Positions 1 through 5,152 of a DNA stretch of 5,152 nucleotides are shown in pieces. Origin of the DNA: CAZVRZ01 sp964629965 (GTDB lineage Bacteria > Chloroflexota > Anaerolineae > Anaerolineales > UBA4823); NCBI GenBank assembly GCA_964629965.1, contig CAZVRZ010000258.1, forward strand, positions 1 to 5,152, given 5' to 3'. How positions within the stretch are numbered: the stretch's first letter is position 1; every line of letters begins with the position of its first letter. Position numbers and translations under genes: made by a program. A model generated the notes under the pieces. The model saw nothing but the letters and a program-made list of their open reading frames with translations. It was not told where the DNA came from and ran no database searches.

Positions 1-3
1 CAT
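1..3 (-). CDS. Start codon of a divergent gene leaving the window (partial)
   Basis: On the minus strand the first three bases read ATG. They are preceded by AAGGAG (10-15) at a 6-base spacing, the same Shine-Dalgarno sequence and spacing used by the caspase gene on the other strand. This suggests a gene that starts here and runs leftwards out of the window. Only the initiator methionine is visible, so nothing can be said about its product. The call rests on the ribosome binding site, the AT-rich spacer and a plausible extended -10 promoter upstream. Confidence 0.45.
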
Positions 4-9
4 GGGAGA

Positions 10-15
10 CTCCTT
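10..15 (-). promoter_or_regulatory. Ribosome binding site of the leftward divergent gene
   Basis: The minus strand reads AAGGAG here, followed by the 6-base spacer TCTCCC and ATG at 3-1. This near-perfect Shine-Dalgarno site is the main evidence that a divergent gene begins at the left edge. Confidence 0.5.
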
Positions 16-41
16 ATCGTTTTTGATGAACTGCTTTGGTA

Positions 42-47
42 TATAAT
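42..47 (+). promoter_or_regulatory. -10 box of the caspase-hydrolase gene promoter
   Basis: A perfect TATAAT lies 43 bases ahead of the start codon in an AT-rich stretch, placing transcription start near base 54 and leaving a leader of about 36 bases with the AAGGAG site. No good -35 box is visible at 16-18 bases upstream (that region is a run of T). The promoter may therefore be weak, activator-dependent or read by another sigma factor. The box overlaps by two bases the proposed minus-strand -10. Confidence 0.55.
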
Positions 48-54
48 CATATCA
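46..54 (-). promoter_or_regulatory. Extended -10 promoter of the leftward divergent gene
   Basis: The minus strand reads TGA directly followed by TATGAT, which is the extended -10 pattern (TGn plus a 5/6 match to TATAAT). It lies about 43 bases ahead of the putative start codon at 3-1. I find no matching -35 box at 16-18 bases, as is common for extended -10 promoters. The site overlaps the plus-strand TATAAT at 46-47. Confidence 0.35.
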
Positions 55-77
55 TCACAACCTAAAAAGCGGTATCT

Positions 78-83
78 AAGGAG
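78..83 (+). promoter_or_regulatory. Ribosome binding site of the caspase-hydrolase gene
   Basis: AAGGAG followed by the 6-base spacer TTTACC and ATG at 90. It fixes the start of the long gene: the first residues lead directly into the first beta strand of the caspase fold, so no alternative start is needed. Confidence 0.85.
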
Positions 84-89
84 TTTACC

Positions 90-3000
90 ATGAGCACAGC
101 CAGAAAATTGTATGCTTTGTTGGTGGGGATCGACCAGTACCCGGCGGGAACCAAGTCGCTGCAAGGCTGCGGCAACGATATCCAATTCTTCTTCGACTAT
201 TTGAAAGGCCGGGTGGAAACGGAGCAGTTCACCTTTTTGCCCAAGGTGTTGTTCGACCAGGATGCCACCCGCCAGGCGGTCATTGCCGGCTTTCGCCAGC
301 ACCTGAGCCAGGCCGGGCCGCAGGATGTGGCCCTGTTCTATTACTCCGGACACGGCTCGCAGGAGTATGCCCCGGAAGAATTCTGGCCGATCGAGCCGGA
401 CCGCCTGAACGAAACGCTGGTGTGTTATGACAGCCGCCTGCCGGGCGGGCACGACCTGGCCGACAAGGAGCTGTCGCAGTTGATCGCTGCGGTGGCCGCC
501 CGGGCCGGGCATTTCCTGGTGGTGCTGGACTGCTGCCATTCGGGCTCGGGCACGCGCATTGGTGAGCCACCACGGGAGGGCGTGCGCCAGATCCCGGTCG
601 ACACGCGCCCACGCCCGATCGAGAGCTACGAATACCTGCCCGAGCGCGTGCTGGCCGCGTACGAAGGCCTGGCGCCGGCGGCCGAGCGCTCGTCGGGCTG
701 GCAGATGCTGCCGCAGGGACGGCACGTGCTGCTGGCGGCCTGCCAGGATCGCCAGACTGCCAAGGAATACGCGGCCGACGAGCTGCATTGGGGGGCTTTC
801 TCGTATTTCCTGCGCCGCGCTTTGGAGCAAGCCAACGGCGTCTTGACCTATCGCGACCTGTTCAAGCAGGCTCAGGCGCGGGTGCGTGCCAGCGTGCGCG
901 ACCAATCGCCGCAGTTGGAAGCCGTCCAGGCGGCGGATCTCGACCTGCCTTTCCTGGGCGGGGCGCTGCAGCCGCGGCCGCAGTATTTCACCGTCAGCCA
1001 CACCGGTTCGGCCTGGCGCCTGGACGCCGGTTCGATCCATGGCATCCCTGCGCCGGCGGGAGGCGAAACGCCCTGCCTGGCGCTCTTCGCGCTTGATACG
1101 CCGGCCAACGAGCTCTGTGACCTAACCAAAGCGCTGGGCGAGGCGCAGGTTTCACAGGTGGGGCCGGATTCCAGCCTGGTGGAGGACATTTCGTTCGCCG
1201 CCGACCAGGCGTTGACTTACAAAGCCGTGTTCACCAGCCTGCCCATGCCGCCGCTGGGCGTGCTGTTGGTGGGCGAGTCAACCGGCCTGGGGCTGGTGCG
1301 CGCAGCCCTGGCGCACAGCGCCCCCGGCGGCGGGCCTTCGCTTTACGTGCGGGAAGAGACCCAGGCGCCCGGCCTGTGGCTGGTTTCCACCGGCAGCGAA
1401 TACTGGATCACGAACCCGAACGACGTGAAACTGCTCACACCGCCTTTGCAGGGCATCGATGAGCCCAATGCCCGCCAGGCGGTGCAGTACCTGGAACACA
1501 TCGCCCGCTGGAAGCGGACGGTCGAGCTGGCTAATCCCGCTTCGGTGCTGCCGGCAGACGCCGTGCGCCTGGAGATCGTTGCCGAGGGCGGGCAGGCGGG
1601 CGCTGCAGAAATGGAGGCGGGAATCACGCGGGTGCAGTATGCCCTGGTGAACGGGCAGTGGAAGAAGCCCACCTACACCGTTCGCCTGGCCAACCAGTGC
1701 GACCAGGTGCTGTACTGCACCGTGCTGGGGCTGTGGGAGAGCTACGGCATCGATGTGGCTTTGGATATGCACCTCCTGGTGCGCCTGGAGCCCGGGCAGG
1801 AATTTTCCACGCGCTTGACGGCCAGCGTGCCGGAGGAAGTTTGGAAGCAGGGCATCACCGACCGGCAGGATGTGCTCAAGCTGATCGCCTGCACGGCCGA
1901 GTTCGACCCGCTGCTGCTCACCCAGGGGGCGCTGGGCAGCGCCCGGCGCACGCAGCGCTCGGTACGGCGTGGGGCAGCCAGTACGCTGAACCGCCTGATG
2001 CAGCATATCCAGACGCGGGAGGCCAGCGAGCAGACCGATGAAACGACTTACGCCGATTGGATCACCGCCCAGGCGGTGGTGATCGTGCACCGCCCGCTGG
2101 AAACCCAGCCCGTGCCGCGTTCCGGCGAAGGGGCCTTCCTGGGGGCGGGCGTGACGCTCGAACCGCACCCGGCGCTGGCCGCGCAGGCCTGCCTGGGTAA
2201 CTTGCCGCCCTCCAACCGCGAGGCCGACGGCGTGCTGCTGCCGGCGCTCTTCAACCGGGCGCAGCCCGAACTGCTGCCCTTCAACTTCAGGCTGACGCGC
2301 TCCGGCGGCCTGGGCGACGATCTCTTGGAGCTGCGCCAGGTGGAGAATCCCGAGGTGGTCACCGCCGAGCAGCCCCTGTGTCTGTCTCTCTCGACTCCGC
2401 TGAAAGCCGGGGAGCACGTGCTGGCGTACGGCTACGACGGCGAGTTCTACCTGCCCTTGGGGGTGGCGCGGGCGCAAGGCCGCCAGACGCGCTTCGACCT
2501 GTCCCGCCTGCCCGTGCCCACCAGCCAGGGAGAGCGCGACCTGGCCGGCGCGGTGCGCATCCTGTTCCAAAAGCTGGTCACGCACCCGCTGGGTTTGCCC
2601 TATCCTTACCCCATCCTGGCGGCGGTGGAGACCGCGGCCGGCGGTGAACTGCACTACGAGGCCGAGGTGGAGCGGGTGCGCGAGCGCGTGGCGGCCGCGC
2701 AAACGATCAACCTGTACGTGCACGGCATGTTTGGCGACTCGCGCGGCCTGGCAGCCAGCGCCGCGCTCACCGGTTCGCCCGACCTGGCGCTGGCGTTCGA
2801 CTACGAGAGCGTCAACACCGGCGTCGAGGAGATTGCTCGCAGTTTGAAGCAGCGCCTGGAGATGGTGGGGTTGGCCTCGGGGCACGGCAAGAAGCTGCGG
2901 GTGATTGCCCATTCGCTGGGCGGGCTGGTGGCGCGCTGGTGGATCGAGCGCGAAGGGGGCGCCCAGGTGGTGGAGCGCCTGGTGACCTGTGGCTCGCCGC

Positions 3001-3485
3001 ACGGCGGGCTGCATTGGGCCACTGTGCAGCAGTGGGCGACCGTGGCCTTGTCGCTGGGCTTGAACGGCCTGGCGGTCGGTGCCTGGCCGGCCGGCGCGTT
3101 GGGCTTCCTGCTCATGGCGTTGGAAAAACTGGATGTCAGCCTGGACCAGATCTCTCCACAGGCTGACTTGATCCAGGCGCTGAACGACAGCCCCGACCCA
3201 CACGTGCCTTACACCCTGATCGCGGGCGACACTTCTCTGCTGCCCGCAGCCCTGGCTGGCGAAGGGGACAGCAAGCTCAGTCGCCTTTTGCAGCGCCTGG
3301 GTTACCGGGCGTTCGACCTGGGGTTCTTGGGGCAGCCCAACGATATTGCCGTCAGCCTGCACAGCGCGCAGGCCGTTTTGGCCGCCCGCCGGCCCCGGCC
3401 GCAGTTGGTGACCATTGCCAGCGATCATCTCTCGTTCTTCAACGCTCCGCTTGGGCAGCAGGCGCTGGCTCAAGAGCTATCCTAG
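90..3485 (+). CDS. Caspase-family (metacaspase/orthocaspase-like) peptidase fused to a lipase-like alpha/beta hydrolase
   Basis: A predicted cytoplasmic protein of 1131 residues with no signal peptide. Residues 1-290 are a peptidase C14 caspase fold. The first strand is YALLVGIDQYP, the catalytic His88 sits in YYSGHGSQ, and the catalytic Cys149 sits in LDCCHSGSGTR. A small-subunit-like part follows (HVLLAACQ, WGAFSYFLRRAL). Family members usually cut after Arg or Lys. Residues about 295-430 and 470-610 are beta-rich; the second resembles DUF4384-type sandwiches (YTVRLANQ, QVLYCTVLGL), which is a tentative match. An Arg-rich linker lies at 619-627, and a further beta-rich stretch covers about 690-860. 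Residues 872-1131 are an alpha/beta hydrolase: oxyanion motif VHG (878), nucleophile elbow AHSLGG with Ser942, CGSPHGG (967-973), probable acid Asp1085 (PNDIAVSLHSA; Asp1047 is an alternative) and His1113 (SDHLSFF). A hydrophobic stretch at about 985-1013 could be a lipase lid. Substrates of both active sites are unknown. The caspase and hydrolase assignments are firm; the role (regulated cell death, defence or signalling) is inference. Confidence 0.92.
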   Translation: MSTARKLYALLVGIDQYPAGTKSLQGCGNDIQFFFDYLKGRVETEQFTFLPKVLFDQDATRQAVIAGFRQHLSQAGPQDVALFYYSGHGSQEYAPEEFWPIEPDRLNETLVCYDSRLPGGHDLADKELSQLIAAVAARAGHFLVVLDCCHSGSGTRIGEPPREGVRQIPVDTRPRPIESYEYLPERVLAAYEGLAPAAERSSGWQMLPQGRHVLLAACQDRQTAKEYAADELHWGAFSYFLRRALEQANGVLTYRDLFKQAQARVRASVRDQSPQLEAVQAADLDLPFLGGALQPRPQYFTVSHTGSAWRLDAGSIHGIPAPAGGETPCLALFALDTPANELCDLTKALGEAQVSQVGPDSSLVEDISFAADQALTYKAVFTSLPMPPLGVLLVGESTGLGLVRAALAHSAPGGGPSLYVREETQAPGLWLVSTGSEYWITNPNDVKLLTPPLQGIDEPNARQAVQYLEHIARWKRTVELANPASVLPADAVRLEIVAEGGQAGAAEMEAGITRVQYALVNGQWKKPTYTVRLANQCDQVLYCTVLGLWESYGIDVALDMHLLVRLEPGQEFSTRLTASVPEEVWKQGITDRQDVLKLIACTAEFDPLLLTQGALGSARRTQRSVRRGAASTLNRLMQHIQTREASEQTDETTYADWITAQAVVIVHRPLETQPVPRSGEGAFLGAGVTLEPHPALAAQACLGNLPPSNREADGVLLPALFNRAQPELLPFNFRLTRSGGLGDDLLELRQVENPEVVTAEQPLCLSLSTPLKAGEHVLAYGYDGEFYLPLGVARAQGRQTRFDLSRLPVPTSQGERDLAGAVRILFQKLVTHPLGLPYPYPILAAVETAAGGELHYEAEVERVRERVAAAQTINLYVHGMFGDSRGLAASAALTGSPDLALAFDYESVNTGVEEIARSLKQRLEMVGLASGHGKKLRVIAHSLGGLVARWWIEREGGAQVVERLVTCGSPHGGLHWATVQQWATVALSLGLNGLAVGAWPAGALGFLLMALEKLDVSLDQISPQADLIQALNDSPDPHVPYTLIAGDTSLLPAALAGEGDSKLSRLLQRLGYRAFDLGFLGQPNDIAVSLHSAQAVLAARRPRPQLVTIASDHLSFFNAPLGQQALAQELS

Positions 3486-3512
3486 ATCGGCGCAAGCGCG
3501 CTTTCACCGATC
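3485..3512. repeat. Inverted repeat between the two convergent genes
   Basis: GATCGG (3485-3490) and CCGATC (3507-3512) form a perfect 6-base inverted repeat around a 16-base loop that itself holds the short self-complementary GCGCAAGCGC. It lies just after the caspase gene stop and before the transporter stop on the other strand. An A7 run follows at 3517-3523. That run reads as T7 only on the minus strand, where it comes before the stem rather than after it, so the layout is not a standard intrinsic terminator for either gene. Confidence 0.3.
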
Positions 3513-3524
3513 CAGGAAAAAAAT

Positions 3525-4472
3525 CTAGTTGAGGCTGGGCCTCAGGCGCAGCAAGATTACGCTGAGCAGGATCAGGCCGCTGCCCCAGATTTGATCGGGG
3601 GTGAAGCGCTCTGCCAGCAGCAGGTAAGCCAGCACGGCGGTGAAGGCCGGTTCGAGCGTGGCGATCAGGTTGGCGACGGTGGCGGGCAGGTAGGTCAGGC
3701 TGAGCGTGTACAGCCCGTAGCCGCCCAGGGTGGGGCCGGCGGCCAGGGCGAACAGCACCAGCCAGCCGACCGCCGACGACTTCAGCCAGAACAGGCTGCT
3801 GAGCGGGGTGGCGGATTGGGCCGCATCGAACAGCACGTTGAAGAGCAGCAAGAAACCGGCCGCGAAGGTGAAGGCGTACAGCAGCGCGGCCCACGAGTTC
3901 AGGCTGCGCCGCACGGTATAGGTGCCCATCAGGCTGTAGGCGGCAAACATCATGCCCGAGACCAGGCCGGTGAGAATGCCAAGCGGGTTCAGGCTCCAGG
4001 CGGAGGCCCGGTGGGCGCCGGAGATCAGCAGGCAGCCGGCCATGCTCAGGCTGATGACGAAGATCTTGAAGGGCGTCATGCGTTCGTGGAACAGGCGCCA
4101 GCCCAGGATGGCGGTGAAGGCCGGCGAGCTGTAGGCCAACACGGTGGCAACCGCGGCGCCGTTCAGAGAGACCGAGACGGTCCAGGTGGCATTGAAAACC
4201 GCCAGCACCAGCCCGTACAGCAGCAGGAAGCGCTTGTGCCCCCAACCATCGCGCAGCCGGCTGCGGTTGAAGATTAGCAGGCCGGCAAGCAGGGTGATCA
4301 CAAAGAACACGTCCCGCCAGAAGGCCAGCACCAGGGACGGCAGGTGGAAGGTCTCGGTCAGGTAACGGATGAAGATGGCGGTGGTGGACCACAGCACCGT
4401 CCCCACCAGGCAAATGGCATAACCGCGGCTGAGGGCGGCGGCGGGGGTAGATGGCAGCGCGTCGCTAGGCAT
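3525..4472 (-). CDS. DMT-superfamily transporter with two EamA domains
   Basis: An inner-membrane protein of 315 residues, the usual size for ten-helix EamA (drug/metabolite transporter) carriers. Ten hydrophobic helices form two repeated halves. The first starts with YAICLVGTVLWSTTAIFIRY (residues 18-37), followed by the conserved LAFWRD in helix 2. The hallmark segment AVATVLAYSSPAFTAILGW plus HERMTP appears in the first half and recurs in the second as TVANLIATLEPAFTAVLAYL plus AERFTP. Family members export amino acids, metabolites or drugs, but the substrate cannot be read from sequence. I chose the start at 4472 because GGAG sits 5 bases ahead and the protein reaches helix 1 within 17 residues. 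The open frame extends to an ATG at 4592, but that would add 40 polar residues across the promoters and into the neighbouring gene. The gene is convergent with the caspase gene and divergent from the acetyltransferase. Confidence 0.93.
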   Translation of the reverse strand: MPSDALPSTPAAALSRGYAICLVGTVLWSTTAIFIRYLTETFHLPSLVLAFWRDVFFVITLLAGLLIFNRSRLRDGWGHKRFLLLYGLVLAVFNATWTVSVSLNGAAVATVLAYSSPAFTAILGWRLFHERMTPFKIFVISLSMAGCLLISGAHRASAWSLNPLGILTGLVSGMMFAAYSLMGTYTVRRSLNSWAALLYAFTFAAGFLLLFNVLFDAAQSATPLSSLFWLKSSAVGWLVLFALAAGPTLGGYGLYTLSLTYLPATVANLIATLEPAFTAVLAYLLLAERFTPDQIWGSGLILLSVILLRLRPSLN

Positions 4473-4477
4473 AAGAG

Positions 4478-4481
4478 CTCC
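4478..4481 (-). promoter_or_regulatory. Ribosome binding site that sets the transporter start
   Basis: The minus strand reads GGAG, a 5-base spacer and ATG at 4472-4470. This supports the 315-residue start over the longer frame that opens at 4592, which lacks a comparable site and would lie upstream of the proposed transcription start. Confidence 0.75.
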
Positions 4482-4506
4482 AGGATCAGGTGAGATATGA
4501 AATGGT

Positions 4507-4535
4507 ATCTTATCATTCAAATCCGAGCCTGTGAA
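4507..4535 (-). promoter_or_regulatory. Promoter of the EamA transporter gene
   Basis: On the minus strand TTCACA (4535-4530; 5/6 match to TTGACA) is followed by a 17-base spacer and TAAGAT (4512-4507; 4/6 match to TATAAT). The TGA directly before the -10 adds the extended -10 element. Transcription would start near 4500, leaving a leader of about 28 bases with the GGAG site. This is the best-formed sigma-70-type promoter in the window. Its -35 box lies where the -35 of the opposing acetyltransferase promoter should be. Confidence 0.55.
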
Positions 4536-4540
4536 GCGGC

Positions 4541-4560
4541 GATGATCTTGTATAATCATC
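4541..4560. repeat. Inverted repeat over the acetyltransferase -10 box (possible operator)
   Basis: GATGAT (4541-4546) and ATCATC (4555-4560) are perfect 6-base inverted repeats separated by 8 bases, and they span the TATAAT at 4551-4556. A repressor dimer bound here would block the plus-strand promoter. Short AT-rich repeats also occur by chance, so this is only a candidate operator. Confidence 0.3.
4551..4556 (+). promoter_or_regulatory. -10 box of the GNAT gene promoter
   Basis: A perfect TATAAT 23 bases before the GNAT start codon. Transcription would begin near 4563, giving a very short leader that still contains the GAGG site (4569-4572). The -35 is poor: CTGTGA at 4529-4534 with a 16-base spacer matches only 3 of 6. 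The box and the next three bases (TATAATCAT) are identical to those at 42-50 upstream of the caspase gene. Confidence 0.5.
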
Positions 4561-4578
4561 TCGAAAGCGAGGAAAACC

Positions 4579-5152
4579 ATGCAACCTTGCACACATCATC
4601 ACGAGATTCGCATCCGCCCGGCCGCTTTATCCGATTGCCAGGCGCTGGCGCACATCCAGGTGGACAGCTACCGCTCGGCCTATGCCGGTATCCTGCCGCA
4701 AGATTACCTGGGTCAGTTTTCTTACGAAGCGCAAAGCCAGGATTGGTGTGACTTGCTCTCCAGGGAAGATGGCGACCCGCTGCTGGTAGCCGAAACCGCC
4801 GGGGGCGAGGTGGTGGGCTATTCCCTGGGCCGGGTTGGCTTGACCACGATCCCGCCCTACGACGGAGAGGTGGCGGCGCTGCACGTGCGGCGGCAGTACC
4901 AGCAGCAGGGGATCGGCCGCCTGCTGCTGGGCGCGATGGCGGAGCGGCTGGAGCAGGCCGGCTGCACGGCGGTCATGCTGTGGGTGCTGGAAGAGAACCC
5001 TGCCCGCCGTTTTTACGAGCATTTGGGCGGCAAGCTGATTGGCAGGCAGCAGGTGGAGCTGGGCGATGGCCTCACGGCAACCGAGGTGGCTTATGGCTGG
5101 ATGACGAGGGTGGGGTCGCCCAGCAGGGTCCAGCCCAGCAGCACGTCCAGCA
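4579..5152 (+). CDS. GNAT-family N-acetyltransferase (partial, runs off the right edge)
   Basis: A cytoplasmic acetyl-CoA-dependent N-acetyltransferase; at least 191 residues are visible with no stop codon before the window ends. The start ATG has GAGG 6 bases upstream. Family features occur in order: IRIRPAALSDCQALAHI at the first strand and helix, SYRSAYAGILP in the loop typical of this subgroup, strand EVAALHV (97-103), and the acetyl-CoA pyrophosphate loop Q108-Q-Q-G-I-G113 (QxxGxG). Motif B is represented by MLWVLEENPARRFYEHLGG. The subgroup usually ends just after a motif like EVAYGW, here at residues 169-174. The frame from residue 177 on (RVGSPSRVQ) has no obvious family counterpart and overlaps a minus-strand gene tail. 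Substrate is unknown; relatives acetylate small amines, antibiotics or protein N-termini. It is divergent from the transporter and has its own promoter. Confidence 0.9.
   Translation, partial: MQPCTHHHEIRIRPAALSDCQALAHIQVDSYRSAYAGILPQDYLGQFSYEAQSQDWCDLLSREDGDPLLVAETAGGEVVGYSLGRVGLTTIPPYDGEVAALHVRRQYQQQGIGRLLLGAMAERLEQAGCTAVMLWVLEENPARRFYEHLGGKLIGRQQVELGDGLTATEVAYGWMTRVGSPSRVQPSSTSS
5091..5152 (-). CDS. C-terminal end of a convergent gene entering from the right (partial)
   Basis: On the minus strand the last 62 bases form an open frame that ends in TAA at 5093-5091 and encodes 19 residues, LDVLLGWTLLGDPTLVIQP. Nearly every codon ends in G or C, as in the confirmed genes. The WTLLGDPTLVI ending is reminiscent of the C-terminal strand of gingipain-type (C25) peptidases, often written LLGDPxL, but 19 residues are too few to assign a family. 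It would overlap the 3' end of the acetyltransferase gene tail to tail by at least 62 bases. It could also be a chance frame. Confidence 0.45.
   Translation of the reverse strand, partial: LDVLLGWTLLGDPTLVIQP

Noticed and set aside
1278..3473. Long minus-strand open frame of 731 codons inside the caspase-hydrolase gene
   Set aside because: It lies wholly antisense to a gene with two clear catalytic domains. Its translation is rich in Gln, Arg, His and Gly with no recognisable motif, as expected when a GC-rich coding strand is read backwards. No ribosome binding site was noted before it.
3485..3523. Intrinsic terminator between the convergent genes
   Set aside because: The stem has only 6 pairs with a 16-base loop. 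The A7 run gives U only in the minus-strand transcript, where it comes before the stem, so neither gene gets the stem-then-U layout.
3591..4277. Plus-strand open frame of 228 codons inside the transporter gene
   Set aside because: The translation is a low-complexity Gln/Gly/Ala/Glu-rich chain, which is the antisense image of hydrophobic transmembrane codons. The minus-strand frame encodes a clear EamA transporter.
3439..4413. Second minus-strand frame of 324 codons overlapping the transporter
   Set aside because: It is a frame-shifted shadow of the EamA gene, with Pro/Arg/His-rich text and no helices; it also runs into the end of the convergent caspase gene.
4473..4592. N-terminal extension of the transporter to an ATG at 4592
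   Set aside because: It adds 40 polar residues with no family counterpart, crosses both divergent promoters and overlaps the acetyltransferase start. GGAG in front of 4472 explains the start better.
4627..5022. Minus-strand frame of 131 codons inside the acetyltransferase gene
   Set aside because: It is antisense to a frame with a full set of GNAT motifs, and its translation is compositionally biased without motifs.

Overview
The window is a GC-rich bacterial segment with compact, AT-rich intergenic gaps and clear AAGGAG/GGAG/GAGG ribosome binding sites. It holds three recognisable genes and the extreme ends of two more. Nothing in the bases fixes the species. The caspase-family protein with long beta-rich extensions, next to a DMT exporter and a GNAT enzyme, would suit a multicellular or filamentous lineage such as Chloroflexota (Anaerolineae-like); that is an inference from gene style only. 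I see no tRNA, rRNA, CRISPR array, insertion sequence or phage gene.

Layout. Bases 1-3 are probably the start codon of a gene running leftwards out of the window, with its ribosome binding site at 10-15. Bases 4-89 form a divergent promoter region. Bases 90-3485 (+) encode one 1131-residue protein with an N-terminal metacaspase/orthocaspase-type peptidase (His88/Cys149), a long beta-rich middle, and a C-terminal lipase-like alpha/beta hydrolase (Ser942, probable His1113). A 39-base gap with no convincing terminator separates it from a convergent DMT/EamA transporter gene (3525-4472, minus; start set by its ribosome binding site). Bases 4473-4578 are a second divergent promoter region, feeding the transporter leftwards and a GNAT acetyltransferase rightwards (4579 to beyond 5152). 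A minus-strand reading frame ending at 5091 enters from the right and overlaps the acetyltransferase tail.

How the genes relate. They do not form an operon: orientation alternates, and each has its own promoter and ribosome binding site. The transporter and acetyltransferase look like ordinary housekeeping or small-molecule genes. The notable object is the caspase-hydrolase fusion, which carries two independent and apparently intact hydrolase active sites on one cytoplasmic polypeptide. It has arginine-rich stretches where a metacaspase-type enzyme could cut itself. A proteolysis-controlled lipase/esterase, possibly in cell death or defence, is a reasonable hypothesis but is not shown by the sequence.
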